Source: Siphlonurus alternatus (taxonomy: Eukaryota; Arthropoda; Insecta; Ephemeroptera; Siphlonuridae). From it: 64,000 nt of DNA. Each line of letters opens with the position of its first letter. Positions within the stretch are counted from its first letter, which is position 1. Under the pieces are notes generated by a model that saw nothing but the letters and a program-made list of their open reading frames with translations, did no database searches and was not told the DNA's origin. The DNA lies in contig OX463780.1 in the NCBI GenBank assembly GCA_949825025.1, positions 43,070,979 to 43,134,978 on the forward strand. Direction: 5' to 3'. Of this stretch, positions 1 through 12,342 are shown in pieces. Position numbers and translations under genes: made by a program.

Positions 1-192
1 TAATGTTAACTGATCTATTTTCCCATTTAAGATTCAATGGTATGACGTAATTTTTGAGAGGTTTTAAAAATTCATATAAAATCAGGAAATTGTCGTAGAA
101 TGCTGTAATAGGGCTTGTTCTTCATGAAATTCTCGTGCCTTTTGAAATTATGACAAAAACTTGAAACTTTTTTTTTGGTCAGTACCTCATTA
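1..192. repeat. Right half of a foldback element, cut by the window edge
   Basis: This stretch is the reverse complement of the left arm (30448 onward) of the intact foldback element at 30448-30940. It ends in GGTCAGTACCTCATTA, where the other copy ends in GGTCAGTACCCCATTA. The left arm lies outside the window. It sits about 145 bp upstream of the zinc-finger gene's start codon, so it could overlap that gene's promoter. It has no coding capacity. Confidence 0.8.
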
Positions 193-337
193 CTAAAATT
201 GAGTACGCAATCCTCCCAATGTTGTTATTACTTTTTGTATTGTTGTAATTTTTTAAATATTTACAAGTGTTGTCACTGACGGTTCTAAAAATTTGTGTGA
301 CGTCTAGTTTTGTGCTGAACATTAATAGAAAAACATA

Positions 338-3300
338 ATGTCTAAACCTCGTCAAATTACGACTAATAAAACTTTGGGGTATCAGCAGGCCCGCAATACT
401 GTCGCTCCGCCTGCAAAAATAACGCCTAGTCCGGCACGCCGGCCCACGCCTCCGAGCCCTGTGAGGAGCAGTGCTAGCAGTGGTCCGAGCTCGTATGCGG
501 CCTCCCCAGAGCCCAGGGTGAGTGCTAGTATATGTGTGTACAAGTACTAGCTGTACTCTAGTTCTATGGGAAGATCTCAAAATAACGAATCTTTTTCTTT
601 ACTTTATTTAATTTTTTATATATATAAAAAAGTAAAAATTTATTAATTTTGGGTCTTGTAATGGAGAATACTGTAGTTTACTTATTGGCTTTAAATATTA
701 TCATTTTAGAGTATTAAATGTTTATTTAACCCTTCCTAAGAAAATTTTCCAAAGAGATTTAATTGTATTTTGTGAAGTACAGTTTCTTGTAATTAAGCTC
801 AACTATAATTAATATAATTATTATATGTACATTTTGATCATTGAAATGCTATAGATAAAAAGTTGATCTTGTGTCAAGTTCTGCTCCAATTTTCTTATTA
901 GCTATTGCTCATTCTCTAAAGCTCTAGCTCAATAAACATGTAGCTTAAAAAAATGCAATAAAAGTACATAATTTTTCTTGATTTGTTATGTTAAAAAAAT
1001 TCTACTGTATGTACATTATATAACAAACGAAACCTTATATAAGCGTGCTGTCTGTAAATGATGTATTGTTTCCTTTAAATAATAACTGTTATTCATGTTA
1101 TGATCATGATAACAAGTATAAGAATTTCATTTTTTTTTTTTTTTTTTTTTTTAAGTTCAAATTTTGTCTGTAATTACGTTGTGTGGCATGCAAGCCGGCC
1201 AAGAAGTGTAATCTATCTAAATTTAGATTGTGATCATACAACCTTAATCGTGAAAATTTTCTTTGTCAAGGGTTTCTCGGAATGTTACTGCGTAGTTTCC
1301 GCCTTTAACCTTGTCCAGCTACAGAATATTGATTCTAAAAATGTTAACAAAAATAATATTTTTAATATAACAAAAAATGTTGACCTTTCAATGTTTTTCA
1401 ATGCTACATTTATAATTGAACAAGGTTCAATTGGTTGGAAAACTTTCTTGATATTAGTTTTCTGACAACACTTTATAGATTTAAGATATTCTTAAAGTTC
1501 TTCGTACTGTTAATTATGTAAATATTATTATTAAATAATGAAGTAAAACTTAATTGTGTCCGTGAAACATGCATGAAACACGAGTTTTTATATGTAATGC
1601 AAATGCTTAATCCTGCCCCAAACCAATAAACTATATTATATTTTAAATTACGTCATTTAACGCACACTTAAAATGTATAATTATTAAATTATACCCTTAA
1701 ATAAGATTGCAAGAATTATGTTGCATACCAGGTATAGACAAGGAAATGTCATTTTCTAATCTTGCTTTGACGACTTTTTAAAGAAAATGCTTTAAGCCCG
1801 CTTTTATATTACAGGACCTAAATTTAAGTACTATAATATCATAGCTGGTTAAAAATTGTATTAAAATTTTGAATTTTGAATTTCTACGCATGTTATTGAC
1901 TGTGCGACGTTGCAGAAGCTGTCCTCTGCCTCGTCGTCTGCCCGCGGTTCCGCCGGTTCTCCAGCTTCGGACGCCGGACCAAGAGCCTCGTCACCCGGCC
2001 CGGTGCCCGCGGGTATGGCAGCGTGCTCGCTGTGCTCACGCCGCTTCGCCGAGGACCGCATCGCCAAGCACGAGGAGATCTGTCGCAAGACCAAGACCAA
2101 GAAGCGTAAGGTGTTCGACCCTGTCAAGATGAGAGTGCAGGGGACCGAGGTCGAGGCCTACGTCAAGAAGGCTACCAAGAAAGGCTCCGCGCCCGCCAAG
2201 AAGGTAATAATACATTAACAGGGCATAACGGATTGTATATTCCATTAATCTCGACTGAAAATTATAAATGTCTGAAATTAGCTGTTCATAAGTTGTTTTT
2301 AACAATGTATTGCAAAGGTTCTTTCTGCTCGTTGTTTGTAAACTATAAGTAATGCAGGTACATTAATGTCTATAGGACAGTTTGTTGTTGATTTGCATGT
2401 TAACTTATGGAAAATGGCCGTTAATTTTGTAGAAAGGGTAATTAGCAATGACAATGCCATTACTTTTGGTGCTCTGGTGGGCCAAATCAGATAATGCATA
2501 TATATACATTGTATATAGTCCTCTTGTGCGGTTAACAATGAAAAAAGTTCACAGATTTATAATATAAATTAACCAATTTGAGGGAAGACTGATTTATTGT
2601 GATTTTGTTGTCCATATAAGGCAGTCTGGCTTATATTTATATTATATTCAATATAATAATGTCTAGTGAACCGGAGCCCCTATAGTAATATATTTTTTTT
2701 TCTGCATAATTCTCTTTTCACCGCCTTAATTTTTTATACAATCAATGCTGTACGTGGTACCTAAATTTGCCTGTGTACGTTTCTATACTCATCAGATATA
2801 TTTAAGCAAAGAAGCTGACAGAAAATGATTAATCATATATATTGTTTTGTGAAATCACGTAGATTACCTTTGCAATTTAACGTGTTACGGTGTCGTGCAG
2901 TCTTTCAGTATAAATTTATTGATGATATGCAAGTAGCAGTCATTAAGCTCACCAGAAGTATTATAGCGTGTCCTAACATGGACTCAATGTCACCTTCATC
3001 ATTAGCGTGTTTGATTTGGGGAACGTGCAAGTCTGTCACGTGACGTTGTTATTATACAGAGTGAACCACAATTCGCGTGCCAACTTTTTTCGTAAATTTG
3101 GTATTGCAAAAATTTTCGTACAAACTTCAAATTTGGTACACTTGTAGCTGAGGGTTGTAAAAATCTGTTCAGGGTGTTAAAATTTTTATTGGACATCAAT
3201 AACACCCCTTTCAGGGGTGGTTTTTAGAAAAATTATTTTCGCCTTATGGAAATTCAATGTTAAATACAACTTTTTTTGAAATCATTGTAATTTTGCGCAG

Positions 3301-6135
3301 AAAGTTTCTAGCATAAGGTAATCGACCCTCCTGAACTCAGAAATAATTTTAGATTTTTTCCCCGACGCACCCCTAAGGGTGGAGACCTACCCCTAAAATC
3401 CATTTTCCTTAAAAATTGTGCTAAAATTATGAAATAAATTTTGAAGGGGTAATCGACCCTCCTGAACTCGGAAATAACTTTAGATTTTTTTCCCCGACGC
3501 ACCCTTGAGGGTGGAGACCTACCCCTAAAATCCATTTTCCTTAAAAATTGTGCTAAAATTATGAAATTAATTTTCAAGGGGTAATCGACCCTCCTAAACT
3601 CGGAAATAATTTTAGATTTATTCCCCGACGCACCCCTGAGGGTAGAGACCTACCCCTAAAATTCATTTTCCTTAAAAATTGTGCTAAAATTATGAAATTA
3701 AATTTTAAGGGGTAATCAACCCTCTTGAACCCGGAAATAATTTTAGATTTTTTCCCCGACGCACCCCTGAGGATAGAAACCTACCCCTAAAATTCATTTT
3801 CCTTAAAAATTGTGCTAAAATTGTGAAATTAATTTTCAAGGGGTACTCTACCCTTCTCAACTCGGAAATAATTTTAGATTTTTTCCCCAACGCAACCCTG
3901 AGGGTCAACGTACAGCTACCCACCATAACCTTTATTCTTAATAACCGAGTAGGAATTGTGAATTATTTTTTTTCGGGATTTATCGGAATCTTTAATAAAA
4001 AGAAATCACAGACTCACCTCTTCACTTGCAGCATGACGATGGATGTGTCCACCGTTAATTGCATGGCGTGAAGGCAAATGTTGGTCCGCACAACGAGGCT
4101 ATGTGTGCGCGCCTTTAACAACTGAGGTGTGACCAATTCCACATAACACATAACGTCTGTCACTTTGAGCTCGTCAATGGTCTCAAATCTCTTTCTGAAG
4201 CGAAATGTTTACAAGAAGAGATTTGAGACCATTGACGAACTGAAAGTGGAGATCAGACGTTGCATGGAATTGATCACACCTCAGATGTTAGAGGCCATGC
4301 ACCTATACACACATAGCCTCGTTGAGTGGACCAGCATGTGCCATCACGCCAATTAACGGTGGGCACATTGAGTGAAACCACAGTCATGCTGCAAGTGAAG
4401 GGGTGAGTCTGCATGGGATATTGTTTTCTGTGAAAATTTCGATAAATCCCGAAAAAATTTTAATTTACAATTTCTACTCGATTATTAAGAATGAAGGATA
4501 TGGTGGGTAGCAGTTTACCTTCAGGGTTGCATCGGGAAAAAAATTTAAAATTATTTCCAAGTTCAGGAGGGTCGATTACTCCTTGAAAATTAATTTCATA
4601 ATTTTAGCACAATTTTTAAGGAAAATGAATTTTAGGGGTAGGTTTCTACCCTCAGGGGTGCATCGGGGAATAAATCTAAAATTATTTCCGGGTTCAAGAG
4701 GGTCGATTACCCCTTAAAATTTAATTTCATAATTTTAGCACAATTTTTAAGGAAAATGAATTTTAGGGGTAGGTCTCCACCCTCAAGGGTGCGTCGGGGA
4801 AAAAATCTAAAGTTATTTCCGAGTTCAGGAGGGTCGATTACCCCTTGAAAATTTATTTCATAATTTTAGCACAATTTTTAAGGAAAATGGATTTTAGGGG
4901 TAGGTCTCCACCCTTAGGGGTGCGTCGGGGAAAAAATCTAAAATTATTTCTGAGTTCAGGAGGGTCGATTACCTTATGCTAGAAACTTTCTGCGCAAAAT
5001 TACAATGATTTCAAAAAAAGTTGTATTTAACATTGAATTTCCATAAGGCGAAAATAATTTTTCTAAAAACCACCCCTGAAAGGGGTGTTATTGATGTCCA
5101 ATAAAAATTTTAACACCCTGAACTAAATTTTACAACCCTCAGCTACAAGTGTACCAAATTTGAAGTTTGTACGAAAATTTTTGCAATACCAAATTTACGA
5201 AAAAAGTTGGCACGCGAATTGTGGTTCACTCTGTACAGCTCGGTCGCTCAAGATGCTGTAATGTCAAGCAGTCATGAATTGTCGTGAGGAAGATCATTCG
5301 GTGAAGATGAATTCTCAAATTTAATGTCTTCGCATAATATTAAAATTGTCACTGCATTGCGTGAGACAAACAATTCCTTGTTTTGCATTTTATCTCAGAT
5401 AATATGTCTCTCATGCAGGTAATTTAATTGTTGATAACAATACATATTATAATATGATGTATTGTAAAATATGAGGCCAAATAATTATGCCTTATGGTTT
5501 GCTATATATTATTATTGCTGATGACTTCAAACGTTGCATGCATGTAAATATATAATTAGTATAATAATAACTAAATTATATATGGTCAGTAAAATTCAGA
5601 ACGGAATTAAATTTCTCATTAAGTATAGTTACGTAATAAGGAAATATTTCTAGAGAACATTTTGTTAATAATTTCTTTTTCCATGGCATCCACAAAATCA
5701 ATATTTTACGTTTTTACAAAGGTTATCAGTTCTCAGGTTTTCAGAGCGGTACCTTATTTTCACAACGTTAACTTTGAGGTTCAAGGGAGCCTCGCATGTT
5801 TGAATATTTAATTAATATATTGTCTTGTGTGTGATGATGAATGTTTGCTGCAGGCCGCCGAGGCTGCGCCCAAGAAGAGCAACTGGCGAAAGAAACACGA
5901 GGAATTCATCGAGACGATCCGCAACGCCAAGATGGTGACCCAGCACCTCGAGGCTGGTGGCAAGCTGAGTGACCTTCCTCCCCCCAAGCCACTCGACACC
6001 TCAGATTACACGCAGTGTCCCCACTGCTCGCGAAAGTTTTCGGAGGGCGCTGCGGAGCGCCACATCCCGCGCTGCGCCAACATCAAGAGTAACAAACCAG
6101 CTGGACCCGCCCGTGCACCGCCTCGCAAGCGCTAA
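338..6135 (+). CDS. ZC2HC1-like C2HC zinc-finger protein (3 exons)
   Basis: Exons are 338-517, 1916-2203 and 5854-6135, all joined in phase 0 with GT-AG introns, giving 249 residues. Two zinc fingers with the same spacing, C-x2-C-x11-H-x3-C, are visible. The first is in exon 2 (CSLC...HEEIC, about residues 92-111) and the second in exon 3 (CPHC...HIPRC). This paired C2HC/ZC2HC fold is the hallmark of the ZC2HC1 (FAM164) family, whose biochemical role is poorly defined. The N-terminal 60 residues are Pro/Ser/Arg-rich and look disordered. The region between the fingers is basic (KTKTKKRK, KKATKKG) and could be a nuclear signal; that is inference. The ATG at 338 is the first in a frame that splices cleanly. 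Intron 1 (518-1915) holds a poly-T run near 1131-1152 and nothing else I can name. Intron 2 carries the foldback element at 3055-5235. Confidence 0.88.
3055..5235. mobile_element. 2.2 kb foldback element with Tc1/mariner-like remnants
   Basis: Two long inverted arms run inward from TACAGAGTGAACCAC (3055) and GTGGTTCACTCTGTA (5235), meeting near 4205. Removing the outer TA leaves CAGAG...CTCTG ends, so the element fits a TA target-site duplication as used by Tc1/mariner transposons. Each arm contains a tandem array with a 131 bp period. The left arm has five units (3321, 3452, 3584, 3715, 3846) and the right has four (4571, 4702, 4833, 4964), which accounts for most of the difference in arm length. 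Near the axis, 4165-4356 (+) reads as a peptide containing FETIDELKVEIRR and ITPQMLEAM, resembling the C-terminal tail of Tc1/mariner transposases, and the left arm carries its inverted copy. The element therefore looks like two 3' halves joined head to head, and is non-autonomous. Confidence 0.85.
3318..3905. repeat. Tandem array, 131 bp unit, five copies (left arm)
   Basis: The unit contains a GGGTAATCGACCCTCC box, a CCCCGACGCACCCC box and a TTAAAAATTGTGCTAAAATT box. Successive units start 131-132 bp apart, and the last is more diverged. The inverted counterpart with four units lies at about 4505-4985. ORFs of 70-90 codons across it are artefacts of the repeat. Confidence 0.85.
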
Positions 6136-7452
6136 CACTACCTTCAGTCCAACATCAATCTATTTTTATATTTAAAAAAAAATATGTGTACGTCTCGTAA
6201 CTTTTTAATGTTAGTTTTCTATATAATTATGTATTATTTTCCTCCTCCCCTATTTCTTTTTAAACCTTTAACAATACACATAATAAATATTTTAATATAG
6301 TGATAACTAATTTTATGTGTACTTATTAATACAGTTCTGAAGCTAATTTTTTTTTATATATAATTTTGATTTTTCGGGGGATCTTTTAACTTTTTGACAT
6401 ATAAAAACTATTAATTTTTTAGATACTGTAAATTGAGTTCCTAATTGCCGAGTGCTTTTTAGTTCCCAAAAGCTATTTATTCTAATATAGAAAGTAATAT
6501 GTACTCATTCGAAATAAAGTATAATCTAAAACAAAATTAAATGTAATTATTTTTTAAATACATTATTTGTTTATTAGCTATACAACTATACAGTAGATTC
6601 TACAATATTGCAAAATCCACGTGGTTGGTTTATGGGACTTTTTTTTTTTCAACTGTTTCAGAGTTCTCTCTCTGGTGCTCCTAATTACCCTGAATTCTTA
6701 GTCAAACCTAACTGAAAATACTGAAATTATACATTAATTTGAACAAAATCTGTTATACCTGATATCATGTAGATCCTACAAAATGTAGTTGTAACCATAC
6801 ATGCAGACTTAACTTTGCTGATTCTTGCAACAAATATCCTTGATGTTAGTGTCTATTCAAAAATGAGTGTAAATTTTCTACTTTTTCAAAAACGCAAACC
6901 TAACTTAACAACTAACTGTTAAATCTGAACAATCGTAAAATATAATACAGTGTTGAACAAAAAATAAGAAAATGATGCATTAGAATTACTGCCTTCTTCA
7001 ATGAATTCTACCAATTTTACATTTCTAAAGAGTACTAATTTTTTTTTCTTGATAATTTGAGGTAGAAACTGGGTTATAGCTTTTAAAAAGCATATAATAT
7101 AGTATATACTGTAAATAGTAGAGGCATGTTCGTAAATCTTGCTTGGAGTACACGGAATAATATACCAGCTACACCAGAGAAGGGTTTACGAACAAGTCTC
7201 ATAATTTTAAAACTATACAATTATTCGTTGAAGATATTACATAGAGACATAGCTAGGAGAATTTTTGAAATATGACAGAAACATATAGATGATCTTTCAT
7301 ATTTGCAAATGGCACTGAAAAGATCAAAATTAAACAAAAAAAACGCTATAATAATTTATAACAATTTCTATTGAGAATGTATTAAAATTACCAATATTGC
7401 TGGTACAAATGAAAACAGTAAAATACAAAAGTTAACAAGGAACATAACAGAC
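6136..7452. other. Intergenic: 3' UTR and a decayed MITE
   Basis: This gap between convergent genes is AT-rich. It contains the likely 3' UTR of the zinc-finger gene and an imperfect inverted repeat at 7134-7197 (GCATGTTCGTAAA...TTTACGAACA). That repeat resembles the intact MITE at 40344-40464. No coding sequence was recognised. Confidence 0.6.
6282..6287 (+). terminator. Poly(A) signal of the ZC2HC1-like gene
   Basis: AATAAA lies about 150 bp after the stop codon. A second AATAAA at 6513-6518 is an alternative. Confidence 0.5.
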
Positions 7453-7458
7453 TTTATT
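7453..7458 (-). terminator. CP1 poly(A) signal
   Basis: AATAAA on the minus strand lies 60 bp past the CP1 stop, in the context CATCATCAATAAAGT. A similar TGATGAATAAA-like context recurs after CP2, CP3 and CP6. Confidence 0.7.
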
Positions 7459-7517
7459 GATGATGATGTATATACATAATGATAGGTGCGAATATTTAGG
7501 ATGAAAGATGATAGAAT

Positions 7518-8774
7518 TTAGCCGCTGAAGCCCGCGTCATAGCCTCCATCATATCCTCCATGGTGGTACTGCTGCTGAGGCTGGTGGTGAACCTGAGGGT
7601 GTACGGCGTGTCCGGAACGGGTCACGGTGGCCACGAAGCCGCTCTTGCCATGCACGTGGTACTTGACGGTGCGTGTGGTGCCATCAGCCTCGAGGACGCT
7701 GTACTCTCCCTCGGTCTTGTCTCCGTCGCGACTCTCGGTGTGCTTCTTCACGTCATGTGTCTTGTCGTCATGGACAGCGTACTCAAAGTGGTACTTGGGG
7801 TGCTGCAAGGAGAACTCAGGTTAGAAAATATTGATCACATGAGTCTCTGTATACATTCTAACGCTTGAAAGGTTAACTTACGTGGTTGTATTCCTCATGG
7901 TGGCCGTAACCAGAAGATTCTCCTCCACCGCTGATGGCAGCAACTTGGCCGCCTCCATATCCTCCAAAGCCACCTCCGAATCCACCAGCTCCTGCACCTC
8001 CGAAACTACCTCCAGCGCCACCTTCGTAACCACCTCCTAGGCCGCCCCCGTATTGAGCTGAGGCTGCGGCGACAACCACCAGAGTAACAGCGAGAACCTG
8101 AGGATCACATAGTAGTATTAGCATTGAATTGTAATCAACGATGCATATTGTGTAATCTAGCTATGTATGTTTTTCTACTTTAATCTCGTAAAAAAATATG
8201 CGTAGTTAGCTTGAACAAGCTGCATGTGAGAACAATACGATAATTAAACTGCACTTTCGTTTGCGTCTGCATGCGAAATCTTACAATTTTCCATATAGAA
8301 TATTTTATTTTAAAACAGTTCTAGTATTAGTAATTATAAAAGTAATTTCTTTTGCATACAATTTAATTTCAATGTAGCTTCTCAAGTTATTTTTAAAAAA
8401 TCGCTGAAATGGACAACTATATAAAATGCGTGACATTTGAAGATAAATAAACAATTAAGCAATTTATTTGTAATTTAAATCATAATGATCACATGACTGA
8501 ATTTTCTATATACACAACATAGTTTACATTAGTGTATTAAACGTCACCTACTTTATAAACATCACACTCCTCAAACAAATTATTTTATTACTTGTTATAT
8601 ATATATATACGCCACTTCACTTCAAATTTCACTGAAATTATTATAAACACTTTATAACCTTCATATCTTAACAACAGTAAACAAAAAAATTGAATCTACA
8701 TGGAAAGCACCATCACGAATCTCAATAATTATTAAAAAAAAAATGAATATTGATCCTACCTTGAAAGCTGCCAT
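7518..8774 (-). CDS. CP1: RR-2 cuticle protein with Gly-rich N-terminus
   Basis: Exons on the minus strand are 8774-8760, 8097-7882 and 7802-7518, all phase 0, giving 171 residues. Exon 1 encodes only MAAFK; exon 2 continues the hydrophobic signal peptide (VLAVTLVVVAAASA, cleavage probably before Q). It then gives a Gly-rich stretch (GGGLGGGYEGG and similar) ending GHHEEYNH. Exon 3 is the RR-2 chitin-binding domain, starting HPKYHFEYAVHDDKTHDV and including RDGDKTEGEYSVLEADGTTRTV, then a His/Gln-rich tail ending AGFSG. RR-2 proteins bind chitin in exoskeleton and are usually associated with hard cuticle. This copy has TESRDGD where most of its neighbours have SEHRDGD. With CP8 it is one of two genes with a long Gly-rich exon 2, and the two also share a nearly identical promoter. 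Confidence 0.93.
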
Positions 8775-8890
8775 TGCTTGTTGTGTTACTTGCTCTGGTC
8801 TGGGAGCGAATGTGCCTCTACAAGGGTTGTGCAGGCTTATATACCTGGGAGAAGGGAAGGCACGCACCGGATCTGGGTCACTCCGGAAAC
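8760..8890 (-). repeat. 131 bp promoter/exon 1 block shared with CP8
   Basis: This block matches 38880-39010 with three mismatches by eye. It covers exon 1, the 5' UTR, the TATA box and the GGGTCA/CGGAAAC module. Similarity stops abruptly at both ends: at the exon 1 donor and just after CGGAAAC. Confidence 0.85.
8836..8843 (-). promoter_or_regulatory. CP1 TATA box
   Basis: TATATAAG on the minus strand, 62 bp upstream of the ATG. GGGTCA (8875-8880) and CGGAAAC (8884-8890), given as plus-strand readings, lie further upstream and recur at other CP promoters. Confidence 0.75.
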
Positions 8891-11800
8891 TGGAGCCACC
8901 GCGCACCGCCACTTCCCGACTTGGCGCAGTGGCCACCTTTGCGTGGCAGAAAGTAAGTCCGCTCGCTCGCTGTAGATGCTATAGCCAAATTCAAGTGATA
9001 TGTGAAATGAAATAAAACCTGTTACAATTAATTTGATCATATTACATGATAGTACTATATAATGTAATAAATATGCATGTTTATTTTGCGTTATATCAGA
9101 TGTCATGTTTCATTATTTTCATAATCTAATATTGGAAAGAAATGTCACATAATGAATATAAGGTTAACTATACGGTTAACTATACAGTATAATGTACAGA
9201 AATATTTTATTATTATTTAAAGTACGAAAATGTTCAGCTTTATTAATATTTATACATATAATAATATAATATATAATAAAACTTACTTAGAAATTCGCCA
9301 GCTGTTTTGAAAATACTTTGCAACTTTGCATGTAATAATACAATACGTCCAGGTTTAACATTTTTATATTGGCTACACATAACATCAGTCTTCACTGTAG
9401 CCTGATTAATTTACAATTATTAAGAAAAACTAAAAAATCTTAAAATCTTCGACCATTTTTTTAATTATGTTTTGGAGATTTGAACGCACTATACCATGTT
9501 TTTTCAAGAAATTTAAGGGGAAGCGTACTTAATTGACAATAGAAAAATGTCTTTTACAATAAAGATAATAATAAAAAAATTTACTTACCAGTTATCTGTA
9601 ACTTTCAGTATCATCTTTAAACTTAAAATTTTATAAACACAGCTGTTTTAAAATTCAAAGAATTTAATGGGAGTGGGATTAAATTATATAGACTGATATT
9701 TATTTTCAAAATATTGTTTAATAATAGCTTTAGTAATTTTTTACATTTACATTAATAAATGCCAAATAGAGTTCTCAAAATAATTTGTATCCAAGTTATG
9801 AGAAAGTTGCTTATTTCTCTGACATTTTAATGCCATGGAGAAAAAAAAAATAGGCTAAATTGTATTTAATTGCACTATAAAAAGCATTGTACTATAATCA
9901 CAGGGATCTTTTGTGTTTATGAAAATTTATTAAGGTAAAGTGAAAAATAAATATTTATTTAATTAAATAATTATAATTTTGTATCACTTTATTAAACGCA
10001 TATAATATATATGATACAGCTCGTTTATGAGAGTTATATATAACGAGCAAATAATCACAAAGTTGATGGTTCGAATAAATTTGTCATTATGCTACATTAT
10101 AGTCCCATAAATCATGAAATTCACCATGAACAGCACATAACATAAATTTAAAAACATCAAGATTTAATGACTTCATCATCAAGAAAAGTGATGGAGACTT
10201 TTAATATCAATTAATTAACATAATGCGGACTTAAAATTGTATTATTATGTGACAATTCATGCACTGATCATTTAGATTATAATATACTTTGTTACAATAG
10301 CTGTAATCCATTCTTTTCTCAAAACAATTAACAGGTAAAAAGCTGAAAATATAAATACCAGGAAATTATTATTTAATTAATTTTTTTATCTATAATAATA
10401 TATAATGTATTCAATATTCCATTAATAATTTATTATATAAACAAAAAAATGTCTGCAATAAAAAACAACAAGATAGAATAAAATCTGTGAAAATGTTGGC
10501 ATAAAAAAAATATTTCTGGTAAATTATACCACTGGAATGTTTTCTAAGCCAGCTGTTAGCCTAGCGGTTGTTACTAGAGTATGAAAGTGAAGTAATAATT
10601 TTACACAAAAACGTTCACATCTAATATATAGTGTTTATAATAGCAGCTACTTCTTTGTTGACCATTCATGAATAAGGAAGTAGCTTATATTTTAACACAA
10701 AAAATGTTTGACTATTATAAAATTTAAAGTTTTCATTTTCAAAACAATGGAATTTTCTTTGTTGCAGTCAATAACTTCACACTATATAATTATAATATCG
10801 GTGAAAAAAATTATACATAATAAAGTGATTCGACAAAATATTATTACATTAAAATTAATGTCTATTTTATTCCTTGTAACGCAGCAGTATAATAATTAAT
10901 ATATACAGATTTATTACATAATATAATTATTATATTTTATAAAGTTATAATTCGATAATATTTTCATGCAGTACATACTAATTCATTATGAACAATCTGC
11001 ATGCCATAAAATTATTAAATAGGATCATGGATATAGAAATTCAAGTTATAATAATTATGTTGTCATTTCTGCATGCCTCTGGCACTTCCAAAGATAATGA
11101 AATGCGCTGCGATTTGTGCTGCATGAGAATTCAAGATGACGAGGATGACGAATGTAATTATGTAATAACAGTAAATACTAATAATACTATTATTCTATAT
11201 ACTATATTACCGACTATAAATAACTTAAGGTCCTTTATATGGTTTGTAATATTTACACAAACTAATCAAAGAGATTATTTCATTCAAATATTAATGGTGA
11301 AAAAAGAGTATATATTTTTAAATTAAAATTATGCAAGTTGAAAAAAAAAATGAAGCAACAAGAAAACATTAATGTATAATTTAATTTCAATAAAAATTCC
11401 TTGTGTTGGTTCTTCCCCTAATGAAGTCACTACGTAGTTAATTTATGATGGTTCATCATCGTCGTCAGTTATCTCGTCTTGTTTTCTAAAAGCTCAGGTT
11501 TACTTTAAATAATTAAATATTTAAAAATATTTGCCAATTTGTCAGCAAATTTTAAGAAGATGACGCTTAATATTTTTTTTTTTTTATGTTTAACAGTCCG
11601 TAAAATGATAAAATATTTTCTTTTTTCGTTTCTATATTTTATAATGCTCCAGAGAAAGCTATATCTTAATAAAGCCCACACATAAATAAAGCAAGTTCAA
11701 GAAACCATGCATATAAGTCTGTCCTTTTTTTTTTTTTTTTTGCAAGCATGACTTGAACAAATTTTAATTCTTTTTTTTACAGATTGCGTGCTTGCGGTTA

Positions 11801-12236
11801 GTTTGGTTTATAAATTAACTGTTAGTTAAAGCACGTGTTTTCTAACCTCAACAAAAAGTTTTATGCTGAACAATTCAATTAATAATTTTATTATTTCAAT
11901 AAAATACTTTTAATGTATTATATTATGTAGTCGAAAAGATTATATGATTATATAAGCAAATAAATCTACATTACATTGCATTAAACTTATAAAATAAAGA
12001 AATTAATTCTTGCAACAAATAATAACAGTACTTTTAATATTGATGAGAATAATGACAATACTTTTGGCATGCTATATTTTTTACCCTTATGATGAAATCT
12101 TATCTTTTAAAGTGAATACTATGTTGTCATCGTATTTTGTTCCAAATTAAATTATCCCAGTCAAGATCACAATAAACTGGATGATAAAAGTAAAAACAAC
12201 ATATAAATATATTAGCAATAACAGACTTTATTGATG
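8891..12236. other. Intergenic between CP1 and CP2
   Basis: Very AT-rich, with poly-A/T runs and no recognised gene. A short open frame near 11027-11160 (+) has a hydrophobic start and a Cys-containing segment (MRCDLCCMRIQDDEDDEC) followed by a possible GT donor. I could not connect it to other exons or to a family. Confidence 0.5.
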
Positions 12237-12242
12237 ATGATA
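12237..12242 (-). terminator. CP2 poly(A) signal
   Basis: Minus-strand AATAAA about 100 bp past the CP2 stop, in the same CATCATCAATAAAGTC context as CP1. Confidence 0.7.
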
Positions 12243-12342
12243 AAAATTATATACAAATTTGATGAAGAAAAAGTAACAATTGAAGAGAATGAAAAATGCG
12301 AGATGAGAAATTACAAGGTACTATATAAAAATGCTGATATTT

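Noticed and set aside
1100..1465. Plus-strand frame of 121 codons
   Set aside because: Starts across a poly-T run in intron 1 of the zinc-finger gene; low-complexity and no domain.
3308..3926. Minus-strand frames with repeated RKMDFRGR units
   Set aside because: Explained by the 131 bp tandem repeat inside the foldback element.
4165..4356. Stand-alone small gene
   Set aside because: It lies at the axis of a foldback transposable element and resembles only a transposase tail; an inverted copy overlaps it.
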